Shown here piece by piece: positions 42,407-53,266 of a DNA stretch of 64,000 nt (position 1 is the first letter of the stretch; each line of letters starts with the position of its first letter). Source of the stretch: Euborellia annulipes (taxonomy: Eukaryota > Arthropoda > Insecta > Dermaptera > Anisolabididae); NCBI GenBank assembly GCA_023213315.1, contig JAKCPI010001673.1, positions 1 to 64,000 on the forward strand. The letters run 5' to 3'. The notes beneath the pieces were generated by a model. The model saw nothing but the letters and a program-made list of their open reading frames with translations, ran no database searches and was not told the origin of the DNA. Both the position numbers and the translations under genes were made by a program.

Positions 42407-43078
42407 AAATCTGGTGTGACTGATTGCACAGCACACAACTTTCTCTTACCTTCGGTAATCGAAAGTTGTGTTCTGTGCTTGTCACACCAGTGTGTCGACT
42501 TATATTTAGTTTCAGAGAGTACGGTACATTCAATTTTCAAGATGTAGTAAAATTTATAAGTATGGAAAAATATTTATATTTTGTTTCCATAGTCAACCAT
42601 TTCTCCTATCATTTCTATGGAGTACAAGAGTAAAGTGGTCAATTTCAATGGCAAAATGAGAATATATACTTTAAAGAGCATCTAAAAAATAATTGATTTT
42701 TGAATTTTAATCAAAATCGTTGGAGCGAATTTTGAGAAAATCGAAAAAAAAAACTGAAAAAGTGCATTAGTAAAATATTAGTACTCTTTTGCCGATTTTG
42801 TTCAAAAGCTTCGTGTCACGTCCCAGAGGAGTGCCTAACTTGAATATAAAATTTCAGCCTCATAGCTCAATTCCTTCATGCTTAAAATTGAACACACACC
42901 CACCCACACACCCACCCACCCACACACACACAGACAGACCATGTCGCGAAAACCACTTTTTTGGATTCAGGGGACCTCAAAACGTGTATATCCATCAAAA
43001 TCTCGACATCGAATTTTTGACAAGAATCCAATATTTTCTCTCTATATATTAACATATATAGAGGTAAGAGAAAGTAAA
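42407..43078 (-). mobile_element. Twin-hairpin element, full copy (reverse)
   Basis: Hairpin 42411-42490, body, CCCA/CACA microsatellite 42893-42933 and AT hairpin to 43077. The X-box-like site is mutated (GTTTCCATAGTCAAC). Confidence 0.88.
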
Positions 43079-44000
43079 AATTAATTTCATTCTCAAAATA
43101 TAATAATGATAAACGATGACGTTAAAGTGAATTGCTTGTTTTTTTTTCCCCCACTTTTTTTTATTATAATATATAATGGAAAGAAAGAGAGAAACTTCAT
43201 TTAATAAGGTGTTTTGACTTTTGACTTGGACGTTATCTCTCTCTCTCTCTCTCTAATAGCATTTTTTTTCCCCGTGTATCAAATACAAGACCGTCGGTAA
43301 CATTAAATAAAAAAAAAAAAAAAAACGGAATGTAATCAGGGAATAAAAAAAAGAGACGTAGCAGGCATAAAGAATTATTAAGGGCCGTTTTGATTGGCCG
43401 GTAACGTAATTACCTCGCAGACCAATAGGGCGGCTTTGGTGGGTGAATTAATATGAGTCTAGTCCTCGAGGGACTCTCTCTCTCTCTCTCTCTCCATTAC
43501 AATTACGATTACATTTCTTTTCATTCCTGCTGCTTTTCTTAACCCCCTTCCTCTCTTTGTATTTCTGTTCTTGATAATTAAAAAAAAAAAAAAGACAAAT
43601 ATTAAATATTGACATTTTGATCAAAACAAATGTTTTTAGATCCAGAGGAGTTTCCATAATTCCATATTTATTTGCAACAAATCAAAGAGAGAAGGATAAT
43701 CGGCACTAAAAAAAAATCAAGAGTCGCGGGAGCGACTCGTCGCCGAGCAAGTGAAAAGCAAAAGAAAGCAAAGAAACTCTTAATACTACCATTTAGTTGA
43801 TATTCCAATAGATGCCAATGGCCCATTGCATTTAGATGGACGAGTCGTCCCTAGACTATATTATCAAGAATGATTTTAAATCCTTAATAAAAGATAGGGA
43901 CGTGAAAAAATTTTTTTTGAGAAACTTTTCTCTTTCTGGGCGAATATCTCAAAAAGTTTTTAAGATATCGGAGCCAAATTTTTTTTATATATAAAACTAG
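43079..44000. other. AT-rich spacer with CT repeats
   Basis: CT repeats at 43236-43254 and 43471-43492, poly-A at 43308-43325, and a small perfect hairpin GAGTCGCGGGAGCGACTC at 43721-43738. No gene is seen. Confidence 0.4.
43384..43440. promoter_or_regulatory. Promoter-like CCAAT/GC-box group
   Basis: GATTGGCCGG, then ACCAATAGGGCGG about 35 bases later: an inverted and a direct CCAAT plus a GGGCGG, in otherwise AT-rich, non-repeat DNA. No TATA box or coding exon could be tied to it. Confidence 0.2.
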
Positions 44001-44434
44001 AATAAATAAGGATTATTTTGAGCACAATTTCAAAAAAAAAATTCCAGTCCCAAAAAGAATGGCAGAGGCTCAATGTTGAGATTTTGCCAATTTCGGGAAG
44101 TCAAAAGTTAGTCTCTTATTTTTCCTTTTTACTTTCTCTTACCCTATATAATTTTTTTCTTCATTCCATATATCCATTATTTTTCATATATTCCATTATA
44201 TTTCCATATTCCGAAGTGAATGAAATTTTTACAGGTAATTTGGGGGGGGGGGAGGGGGATCTATTCTATTCTTCAACCAGGAGGACCCAGTTACCTACCA
44301 AGCTAACTTCTGATGGGGACAATAACCTCAAAAAGGTTGGACTTTTTTTTCAGTTTTTTGCTTATATCTCGTAAACTAATCATATTTTGTGGAACATAGT
44401 CCTATGCAAAGTTGTAGAGCATTAGAGCGATAAA

Positions 44435-45010
44435 ATTTTGATTAAAATTCATAAATCGATTATTTTTTAGATGCTCTTTAAAATGTATATTCTCATTTTG
44501 CGCTCGAAATCTTTTGAAGCACACTCTACTCTTCTCTACTTCATATGAATAAAAAATAGGAGAAATGGTTGCCATGGTTACAAAATATAAATGTTTTCCC
44601 ATCAAGAGCGGATCCAGAGAAGCTTCTCGGGGGGAGGGGGGTAACTGGTGTGACTGGCCGCACAGCACGCAATTTTTTCTTACTTTCGGTAATTTTAAGG
44701 TGCATTTTGTACTTGTTTACCAGAATATTAGTCTCGGGTCTATATACAAATCAAATTTTTAAAGTAATTCTTATTAATTTTTAAAATTTTATATGAAAAA
44801 TAAAATTTAATTACCCCCTTTATCCCCCTCACTGTATCTGCTCTTGTTTTCCATGTTTATAAATTTCATATCTTGAATTCTAATATATCGGCGGAAACTA
44901 AATATATATCGACACCAAAAAATCTGGTGCGACAAGCACAGAACACAACTTTAATTTTCGGAAGGTAAGAGAATGTTGTGTGCAGTACAAACAGTCACAC
45001 TATGATTTTT
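44435..45010 (+). mobile_element. Twin-hairpin element, right part with hAT-C insertion
   Basis: Body from ATTAAAATTCATAAATCG, split at 44603, then to a decayed terminal hairpin (44928-45008). The X-box-like site has one change (GGTTAC). Confidence 0.75.
44603..44846. mobile_element. hAT-C MITE carrying a captured hairpin
   Basis: Ends CAAGAGCGGATCCAG and, inverted, CAAGAGCAGATACAG. Flanking TTTCCCAT and TTTTCCAT match at seven of eight bases. Inside is the same decayed CTGGTGTGACTGG hairpin as in the 16834 copy. Confidence 0.8.
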
Positions 45011-45089
45011 TTTTTTTGATAAAAAGACTTTATAACATGAATAATTTACAATCTCACATCAATTTGATTATCATTTGATTAAAATAGAA

Positions 45090-45330
45090 AAGAAAGATGA
45101 CGTCAAACTGGGAGTATTAGACAAGACAGTAATTATAGCAGAACTAACGTAAGAAAAAATCTGGTGTGACAAGCACAGTACACAACTTTCGATTACCGAA
45201 GGTAAGAGAAAGTTGTGTGCTGTGCGCCAGTCACACCAGATTTTTTTTTCTTGCATCCAGTTCTGCTATAAATTACTGTCTTGTCACAATTACTCCCAGT
45301 TTTGACGTCATCATTTTTGCGTCTTTCTTT
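45090..45330. repeat. Solo CTGGTGTGAC hairpin at the centre of a larger palindrome
   Basis: A perfect-type hairpin (45155-45242) is flanked by unrelated arms of about 55 bp that are inverted copies of each other (GATGACGTCAAACTGGGAGT... and its inverse at 45275-45313). No body or AT hairpin is attached to it. Confidence 0.8.
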
Positions 45331-45360
45331 TTTTTTTTTTTTAAATAGCACCGTCTATTA

Positions 45361-46048
45361 CTTTCTCTTACCTATGTATATATGTAATATATATATAGAG
45401 AGAAAGTATTGGATTCATGTCAAAAATTCGATGTCGAGATTTTGATGGATCTTCACGTTTTGAGGTCCCCCTGAATCCAAAAAAGTGGTTTTCGCGACAT
45501 GGTCTGTCTGTGGGGGGTGTGGGTGGGTGTGTGGGTGTGTGGGTGGGTGGGTGTGTGTTCAATTTTAAGCATGAAGGAATTGAGCTACGAGGTTGAAATT
45601 TTATATTTAAGTTAAACACCCCCGGGACCGGAAAAATAAGGTTTTAATCAAAATCGGCCAAAGTGTACTAGTACTTTATTGATGTACTTTTTCAGTTTTT
45701 TTTGATTTTCTCAAAATTTGCTCCAACGATTTTTTTTAAAATTCAAAAATCAATTATTTTTTAGATTCTCTTTAAAATGTATATTCTCATTTTGTGATTG
45801 AAATCTTCTGAAGACCACTTTACTCTTGTATTTCATAGGGAAGATAGGAAAAATGGTTGCCATGGTAACAAAATATAAATATTTTCCCATACTTATAAAT
45901 TTTACATCTGAATTTAAATGTTCCGTACTGTCGGGAACTAAATATATGTCGACACAAAAAATCTGGTGTGACGAGCACAGAACACAACTTTCGATTACCG
46001 AAGGTAAGAGAAAGTTGTGTGCTGTGCGCCAGTCACACCAGATTTTTT
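45361..46048 (+). mobile_element. Twin-hairpin element, full copy
   Basis: AT hairpin 45361-45409, GGGT/GTGT microsatellite 45508-45560, X-box-like site 45856-45869, terminal hairpin to 46044. It starts 30 bp after the palindrome that holds a solo hairpin. Confidence 0.92.
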
Positions 46049-46970
46049 TGTTAGGTGTTATTGATTGATATCTTGTTTCATTGCTTTATCCTCTTGAGTA
46101 TACAGTAGAGTGGCCCTTATTTAAAAAGAAAAAAAAAGTATAATTTTATCGATCTTCACCCGGAAAATTGTTTGGTTGACATTAAGGTGCGCGTCTCGAA
46201 AAACCGTTAAAACACGATTGACTCGAGGCGGCAAGAGATGGCGTTAGTGTTCCCCATAGGAATATAAGGGACACGTTCCATTTCATTCTAGAGCTTCCAG
46301 CTAATTAATTAAGGGTAGAAAATTAATTATTTTTGAACACAATGATTACTAATTTAATTATCTACAACTTATAGAGCTCCTTTTTTTAAAATATCTTTTA
46401 TTTAAAAAAATATATTCCGAAGAAAGATTTTTGATTTTAATTTAAAAATGAATTTATTGTTATTATTAATCACATATTAATTAAGAAATTTTTAAAATAA
46501 GCTTAGATGATTTATTTAAAAATTAAATGTCAAATTAGTTCAGCATTCTTGCAATAGATGGCAGGCTAGTCTAACAGCCGATATAGTATTAGCCTATATT
46601 TATACATTTTTATGCTTTTATAAAAGATACATAATATATAATAACATTTATAAAGTATTTATTATTAAAAGATCAATGAAAATCAACCAAATGCATTAAA
46701 TATTATTAGCTACCATTCTGACATCTCTTGGCCAATTTTTGACTTACTTGATTTTATGGGCATACTTTTAATGACACACTACGCCATCTTAGCGGGAAAA
46801 ACATGCGTAACTACTTCGCTCCCGTAGACACTTAAATATTAATATTATATAGGCGTACCCAGAAATTTTTGAGTGCGGGGGGGGGGGGGAGTTCAAGAAA
46901 ATATTTTCAAACATTTGAAAAATTTAAGATTAATTTAATTAGGATATTTATAAATAAATAGTAGAGTAAA
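46049..46970. other. AT-rich spacer
   Basis: A slightly complex stretch (46170-46300) has no recognised content. A lone hAT-type end (TAGGCGTACCCAGAAATTT) with a G run lies near 46850. Confidence 0.4.
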
Positions 46971-46972
46971 TT

Positions 46973-47160
46973 ATTTTACTTTCTCTTACCCTATATGAAA
47001 TATAATTTGTATTATAGAGCTTAAATATCTAGTTATGGCTTGGGTTCCATGGGCCCATCGGTGGTAACTAAATATATCTCGAAACAAAAAATCTAGTGTG
47101 ACTGGTAGCACAGAACACAGCCAAAAAGGCAAGAGACCACTCACACCAGATTTTTCTTAT
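46973..47160 (+). mobile_element. Internally deleted twin-hairpin remnant
   Basis: Left-end TTACTTTCTCTTACCC and, about 100 bases later, the AACTAAATATATCTCG block and a decayed CTAGTGTGAC...CACACCAG hairpin. Confidence 0.55.
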
Positions 47161-47980
47161 ATGAAAATAGACCCCAAAAGATCTTAAAAACTTTGATCTA
47201 TTACTCTCTATCAGTGGAGAGAGAAGTCATCGACTCTCTCAAAAAGAATACAAACTTTGATTAAAATAGTTGGTTGGCTTGTGCAAAAAAAAAAAAAAAG
47301 TAGTAAAAAGTTACTTTTTACTGGCTTGGAGAGTTTTTTTTTTTAATTTTATTTTACATCTTAAGTTGTCTGATTGGGTTTTTAAAGTTTTAATTAAAAA
47401 TTGTTACAAGGATGAGATTCAAAGAAAAAAAAAAAAGATTAATAGTATTCGTAAATTACTTATGTTTAAAAACTTTTAAAGAAAATTCAATTAATATTTT
47501 TATTTACTAAAAGATATATTCGTCGAACATTAAGGGTTCGAGTGCTTCAGTTCTAGTCAACTAACAAACCTATCCAACAGATAGAAAATCATCTGCCAGC
47601 AAGAACACGCTTAACCTTCGAGTTTGAAAAAAAAATACTTTTTTTCACATACAGGGTTATTTGTAATTCGATGTGTTCCAGCCAGGATGAGATAGAAGGG
47701 CAAAAATGCTACAAATTTAACCCCCTCAATGTATGGCCGAAAGTTTGTGAGATATTCAAGAAAAATCATTTTTTTAGAAATATCCCATTTTTGACGTTTT
47801 AAGAAAAAACGGTCGATTCAATGTTAGCTATGTATTTTTTTATTAGTAAGTGAGTTAGTAATAACTCTTAATAAGTAATAAAATATTCCAAATCATTGAG
47901 AATTTGATTACTACGGCCAAAAACGAATTTGAATTTATTTAATTATTTTACGTTAATTTTTATTTCGAGTCATACAGTCA
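47161..47980. other. AT-rich spacer
   Basis: No recognised gene or family. Poly-A and poly-T runs are frequent. Confidence 0.4.
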
Positions 47981-47982
47981 AA

Positions 47983-48034
47983 ATTACTTTCTCTCTCTAT
48001 ATATTTCATATATAGGGTACGAGAAAGTAAAAAA
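47983..48034. repeat. Solo AT-rich hairpin
   Basis: TTACTTTCTCTCTCTATATA with the inverse TATATAGGGTACGAGAAAG, loop TTTCA. No other part of the element adjoins it. Confidence 0.65.
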
Positions 48035-48182
48035 TTCTATGACACCAAATGTACAAACTAGTAAAAAAAACTTGCTTGTTTCATTAGCTATCCAAAAAGG
48101 TACAATAGTTAATATTTTCATGAGAGAACCACAATCAAAACTCATTGTAACCTGTCTTAGGTAGGATGTATCCAATAAAAAA

Positions 48183-49110
48183 AATCTGGTGTGACTGGCG
48201 CACAGCACACAACTTTCTCTTACCTTCGGTAATCGAAAGTTGTGTACTGTGCTTGTCGCACCAGATTTTTCGTGTCGACATATATTTAGTTTCCGCCAAT
48301 ATATTAGAAATTTAAGATGTCAAAATTTTTTTTTTTTTTTTTTTTTTTTAAACGTTCACACTTTTTTCTCATTCACACTCACACTCACACACATTCACAC
48401 GGTCTTTTCGGCAACTTAGGCCATATAAGACTTTGACGATAACCGTTGTAATTAATATATCAATTCGGGGTTCAGGCATTTCTATTTAAGCCATCTGGTA
48501 TCCAAATGGCTTAAATAAAATCATCGGACTGCCTGGGTCCGAACCCGCGATGTTTGGTATAGGAGGTAGGCACGCTAATGTCAAAATTATAAACATGGAA
48601 AAATATTATAATATTTTGTTACCATGGCAACCATTTCTCCTATCTTTCCTATGAAGCACAAGAGTAAAGTGTGCTTCAAACAATTTTGAGGGCAAAACGC
48701 GAATATACATTTGAAAGAGCATCTAAAAAATAATTGATTTTTGAATTTTAATCAAAATCGTTAGAGCGAATTTTGAGAAAATCGAAAAAAACTGACAAAG
48801 TACATCAGTAAAGTACTAGTACTCTTTGGCCGATTTTGATTAAAAGCTTATTTTTCCGGTCCCGGAAGGTATTTAACTTAAATATAAAATTTCAACCTCC
48901 TAGCTCAATTCCTTCATGCTTAAAATTGAACACACACACACAGTCACACACACAGACAGACCATGTCGCGAAAACCACTTTTTTGGATTCAGGGGACCTC
49001 AAAACGTGAAGATCCATCAAAATCTCGACATCGAATTTTTGACATGAATCCAATACTTTCTCTATATATATATATATATTACATATATACATAGGTAAGA
49101 GAATGTAAAA
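48183..49110 (-). mobile_element. Twin-hairpin element, full copy with SINE insertion
   Basis: Terminal hairpin 48186-48270, SINE at 48328-48577, X-box-like site 48618-48631, CA microsatellite 48931-48955, AT hairpin to about 49108. Confidence 0.9.
48328..48577 (-). mobile_element. tRNA-SINE (reverse) with 11-bp duplication
   Basis: ATGTCAAAATT flanks it (48317-48327 and 48578-48588). It has a very long T run at its tail and a slightly mutated inner palindrome (CATCTGGTATCC). Confidence 0.9.
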
Positions 49111-49429
49111 TCGAATAAATTTGAAAATTTGAAATAAAATAAGTAAATTGATTAAGTAATATCTTTATTTTTTTCAGGTTCACTTCACTTTGTCATGCAG
49201 AAACAGTGGCGTAGTGAGCTTAACTCGCGCCCGGGGCACAATACCTTTTTAGCGCCCCCCCCCCCATTCGGAAACCATATAATATTATATGTAAAATATA
49301 CAAAATTATTATGGGGGCGGTATAGTATAACTCGCCGAAAATTTTCTCGTCAAAAGCAAAATCTCTCCTAAAACAAACTCGACGAAAATCCGGAAAGTTC
49401 CAAAATAAAATATTTTTAAATATCTGGTG

Positions 49430-49740
49430 TGACTGTCCCACCAGATTTTTGTCTGCAAAGCCCCCCTGTCTATATGCAAAGGCGGGCGCCACGGGTTCCC
49501 ATAAATAAGAAAAGGCGAGGGTCCGCCGCAGGCGGGCCCGAGCCAGCTGAGAGGGGGGTTCAGGGGGGCGACGCGGCTAGTACTTATAAATTGTACATCT
49601 TGAAAATCGAATGTACCGAACTGTCGGAAACTAAATACATGTCGACACAAAAAATCTGCTGTGACAAGCACAGTACACGACTTTCGATTACCGAAGGTAA
49701 GAGAAAGTTGTGTGCTGTTCGCCATTCACACCAGATATTT
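49430..49740 (+). mobile_element. Twin-hairpin right end with Helitron 3' end inserted
   Basis: A collapsed hairpin (CTGGTGTGACTGTCCCACCAG) lies at 49424-49446. A Helitron 3' part occupies about 49500-49580, ending GACGCGGCTAG before T. Twin-hairpin sequence with its terminal hairpin then runs to about 49737. Confidence 0.6.
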
Positions 49741-50040
49741 TATTATAGATGACGAGTTCTTAGAGGCGGATTGATCTTCAATATAATTAATCAGGGATGC
49801 ATATAGACTTTTTAGAATTGATAATCGGATAAAAAAGGATGTTTTCTACAAACTCTTAATATATAAATTCGCATTTGCCACTCCAATGATTTTTATTTTA
49901 AGTAGATTAATGTTGCTAAAAATAAAAAAAAAAAGGTAGGTGGGTATGAAGAGTACTAAACTAAGATCACTAAGATTAAGAGATAAGAAAGGGAGTGAGG
50001 GAGAGAGAGAGGGGAATATAAGTAGGGGAAAGTGTTTGAC
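49741..50040. other. AT-rich stretch at the edge of a GC-rich island
   Basis: AT-rich with A run at 49925-49935, then GA-rich (49985-50020) before composition turns strongly GC-rich. If the exon at 50066 is real this is the start of its first intron. Confidence 0.35.
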
Positions 50041-50065
50041 AGCTGTCGGCGCGCGTACTACTCAC

Positions 50066-50468
50066 GGGCGTCCGGGAGAGTTGGGAGAGCCGGGATCGCC
50101 GGGATGGGTGTGGTTGCGGCGACGGCCGGCGGCGGCGGTGGGGCAGTAGCGTCGGCCACCTCCTCGGGTTGCTGCTGCTGTTGTTGTTGTTGTTGCTGCT
50201 GGGCAGCCACCAGTGAAACAAACAGCAAGGTGGCGAGCCCGGCGCTTGCCCATGTCGCCGCCCCCGCCGTAGCTCAGCTATATGGTAAGAGCCGCCCTGC
50301 CGGCCGAGGCCTCCTTTTCCTCTTCTCAGCCAGCATATCAGCTGGCTGTGGCCGTCGGCATCCCAATTCACTTGTTCTCATATAACACCTATAAGCATTG
50401 TGATATGAACACTTTGCCCCCTGGTGGCCACGGCCCGGCGCGCACTGCCGGCAGACTCCGTCTAGACT
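50066..50468 (-). CDS. Candidate first exon of a secreted, Gln-run protein (partial, frame problem)
   Basis: This GC-rich island in AT-rich DNA reads as a first exon on the minus strand. An ATG in strong context (GCGACATGG) lies at 50253. Frame-shifted by one base relative to it is a signal-peptide-like run, GLATLLFVSLVAA, then eleven Gln (CAG/CAA mix, 50201-50169), PEEVADATAPPPPP and an Ala/Pro/Thr/Ile-rich tail. The frame meets a canonical donor, GTGAGT, at 50065-50060. The ATG and the hydrophobic segment are not in the same frame: a one-base indel, perhaps in the GGG at about 50239, or a missed upstream exon would be needed. No downstream exon was identified. Function unknown. A + strand frame (50104-50284) encoding a poly-Cys run is the main alternative. 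Confidence 0.4.
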
Positions 50469-50488
50469 GAACCTAGCCGAGTTTTATA
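50465..50488 (-). promoter_or_regulatory. TATA box and initiator-like site
   Basis: On the minus strand TATAAAA (50488-50482) is followed 20 bases later by TTCAGTC (50471-50465), which matches the arthropod initiator TCAGTY. The spacing is shorter than the usual 30 or so, so the start could lie further down at GGAGTC. It sits about 215 bases upstream of the ATG. Confidence 0.35.
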
Positions 50489-50739
50489 CGCGACGGCCAC
50501 GCTGCCAGCCACATTCAGTCACGCCCCTGGCGGCACGGCGCCCAATTACGCGCCGACGTCAGGCGTCCAGACGCCGTTCAGAAAACATGCGCCTGGTCCA
50601 TTCATCGGCCGTCGCCACCCGAACAACTCACAATCCTCCAATTATTACCTAATCCTCATTAATACGCACATGGTGGATCATGGATGGTCAAGGGGATGTT
50701 TTTCCTTCGGAAGAAAATTCAGATTTCAATTACATTTCC

Positions 50740-50846
50740 CCGGTATCCAAATGGCTTAAATAAAAACATCGGAGTGCCTGGGATCCGAACCCTCGACCCT
50801 TGGTATACAAGACAGGCGCACTACCAACTACGCCAAGCCCGTGAGC
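50740..50846 (-). mobile_element. tRNA-SINE head (reverse)
   Basis: GGTATCCAAATGGC, GGATCCGAACCC (B box region) and TACGCCAAGCCCG. Only the tRNA half is present. Confidence 0.7.
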
Positions 50847-50876
50847 AAAGAAAATTATTGTTTCTACGTATTCCAA

Positions 50877-51161
50877 TCCAGTGCCTGCTTGAAGATTTGT
50901 TTACATCCATAGAATACATAAATGCAAAGAATACATAAATATTTCTCTATGCATTTCCTATGGGAGAAATCGTAACTTTAAGAATTAATAACTCAAAAAG
51001 TTATAGAATTTTCGGGACCCGAGTATTTTTTATGGACTCTCCATAACGCCCTCTATAAGACTGCAATATTACGTTTCAAAATTCCAACGGGAAATTAGTC
51101 AAACAGAGCGTGACATACGTGCAGACAGACAGACGGATACCTAGCTATTATATTTATAAGA
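50877..51161 (-). mobile_element. Helitron 5' half (reverse)
   Basis: CCAATCCAGTGCCTGCTTG to the terminus GACAGACGGATACC...TATTTATAAGA. It shares the TTTCCTATGGGAGAAATCG and CAAAATTCCAACGGGAA blocks with the 8.4-9.6 kb copies. Confidence 0.7.
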
Positions 51162-51589
51162 AGGTTCATTTTCTTCTGGTCTGAACAACTAGACCAATGG
51201 TCACATTCAATCAAGAAGTAATAAGATTATTAGGGTAAAGATACAGCCAGTGTCGGATTAAACAAGATGGAGATAGGCGGTCAAATCTTTGAGCCCCAGT
51301 GACGGCGCTAGCTTATTCTTAGCGGGGGCAGTCAATAAATATATAGCCTATATCAATAGAGAAACAAAAAAAATATGGTGTGACTGGCCACACAACACAA
51401 ACTTTCTCTTGTCACACCAACCAGCACTGAAACGTCTTGAAACCTAACCGAATGTCACGCAAGGAAATATCTTCAGTTTTATTTGGCATGCTCCCTTACT
51501 TATCACTTGAGAAATAAGAAGGATATGTAGTCTAGATTTGAAAAAAAGGTTTTATTTTGTAACTTGAGTGATTTAACTTTTCTGTGTAC
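51162..51589. other. Spacer with transposon debris
   Basis: CCAGTGTCGGATTAAAC and CAGTGACGGCGCTAGC look like hAT-type ends (51247 and 51297). A collapsed GTGTGAC hairpin remnant lies at 51372-51420. No gene. Confidence 0.35.
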
Positions 51590-51822
51590 TGTTTTTCTGT
51601 ACGATGTATAGAAGTAGTAGGGAAAAATACCTCCAGGAAGTCAGGTCGTTAACGAACATCTTTAGGTTGGAGGAGGTAGGTAAAGTGAACATCATCCATT
51701 ACACCATCGAGTCAAACAGAAGAAGAGATCTAATCTGTACGGATGACCACATAATAATAATAATGATCTTCTCGCTTTATTCCCGTGATGCGGGGTCGGC
51801 GGACCTCACTTTTTCCCCCAAA
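51590..51822 (+). pseudogene. Unrecognised coding-like remnant, split by the foldback
   Basis: Codon-like text (for example EVRSLTNIFRLEEVG) runs up to the foldback and a second frame (EEIEQAGPLHGLTPVEKRKEE) follows it at 53093-53255. The composition is unlike the AT-rich background, and a retroelement ORF is the likeliest source, but no domain could be named. Confidence 0.25.
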
Positions 51823-51832
51823 CTTATCATAA

Positions 51833-53082
51833 CAGGGGGATGTAGAGTAGAGTTGAAAGAAGTAAGCAAACAAGAAGCAAATGCAGCCAATGGATTTTCT
51901 TTATTGATTATCAGCCCACGGCTAACGTTTCGATCCCAGGGTTTGGACCATCATCAGAGCTGGGGCTGTGTCAAAAAAGACATACTCTCTAAAAACGAAT
52001 TAGTAAAAAACTACTAATTCATAGTGAATAGTCACTTTTTTAAGATGTGCAAAGTAGACTACCCGTAAATGGATATCCACTTTTTCAATTAGTAAAAATT
52101 ATTAATATGAAAAATTCACTAATTGAAAAGTGAATTTTTAAAAAAATAATGACCAAAAAAAAAAAAAGAAACGTTTAAGATACGTATATGAAATAAGGTG
52201 TGATGACACCAGGACCTAACCTGTGATTACTGACTCGAGTTCTAGCCAAACTCACTTAAACTTTACTTACTCTTACTTCTCTATTATTTGGTATATAAGT
52301 ATGTCACTGATGTTAACAATACTTTTTACTTGAATGTTACTATATTCATTCCCAGCAATTTATTTCTAAATAAACTTAATAAAACTAATTATCGTTATGT
52401 CAAGAAATATATTTACTAAATTTTAAGTAAAAATATTTCTTAATTGACTATTTAAAAAATAATATTTTATTAATTTAAAAAAATTTGGAATCTATTTGTT
52501 TTGACTTAACATATATTTCCTGCAATTTTTAACAAAAAATACAAGTTATCTCAATATTATTATTTATTTGTATTATTATTACTTAAATAAAGCCTTATAT
52601 TGCCAAAAATGTCTTTATTAAGGAACCGATCAAACAGCTGGTCGGCCATGTTGGCTTCTCAGACAGCCGGAATTGAATGAACTACTTTTTGAATTAGTAA
52701 AAAATAACTAATCTAAAAGTAACCAATAAATTTACTAAATATATTAGTAGATTCTACTCAAAATGACTAAATTTGAAATAATTTTCTTACTTACTGTTTG
52801 AATAAGTAAAAATTCTACTAATTCGTTTTAAGAGAGTATATACTTTCCCCGAACAGGAGAGCCTCATGTGAAATAATAGAAACTGCTATTATCGTTAAAG
52901 TATAAAGGGACCTTCTCGTTAGTATGTGAGAGGTACGAGTCGACTTTCGAAATTTCCGTTCGGGGAAAGTATATATGCCTTTTATGACACAGCCCCAGTT
53001 CTGATGATGGTCGAAACGTTAGCCGTGGGCTGATAATCAATAAAGAAAATACATTTCCTTCTTGTTTTCTTACTTCTTTCAA
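51833..53082. mobile_element. Foldback element with 10-bp duplication and hammerhead-like core
   Basis: CTTATCATAA lies on both sides (51823-51832 and 53083-53092). The left arm (51852-51985), on the minus strand, reads CTGATGA, a GGTCC/GGATC stem and GAAACGTTAGCC, then AATAAA. The right arm has the same core with the stem deleted (CTGATGATGGTCGAAACG). A TA-flanked MITE fills much of the loop, and a short second palindrome (TATACTTTCCCCGAACAGG / TTCGGGGAAAGTATATA) lies at 52845-52975. Confidence 0.75.
51985..52836. mobile_element. TA-flanked MITE with AATTAGTAAAAA words
   Basis: Ends CTCTCTAAAAACGAATTAGT and, inverted, CTCTCTTAAAACGAATTAGT, with TA on both sides (51983-51984, 52837-52838). 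ACTAATT/AATTAGT words recur near both ends. No ORF is present. Confidence 0.65.
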
Positions 53083-53266
53083 CTTATCATAAATTTTTGC
53101 GACCGGAAGAAATAGAACAGGCCGGCCCGTTGCATGGTCTGACGCCTGTTGAAAAGAGGAAGGAAGAACAGACATACAAAGAACTGAAGGACTGTCTGTC
53201 TCAACTCGGACAGCTCGTGGTCGCCATTCACGTACCCACAAGATGTGGGACCCTGAACAAATATAA

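Noticed and set aside
50104..50284. Plus-strand frame with a ten-Cys run and GTAAGA donor
   Set aside because: A poly-Cys run is a rare protein feature, while the opposite strand gives a Gln run, a signal-like segment, a donor and a TATA/initiator pair. It is kept only as an alternative.
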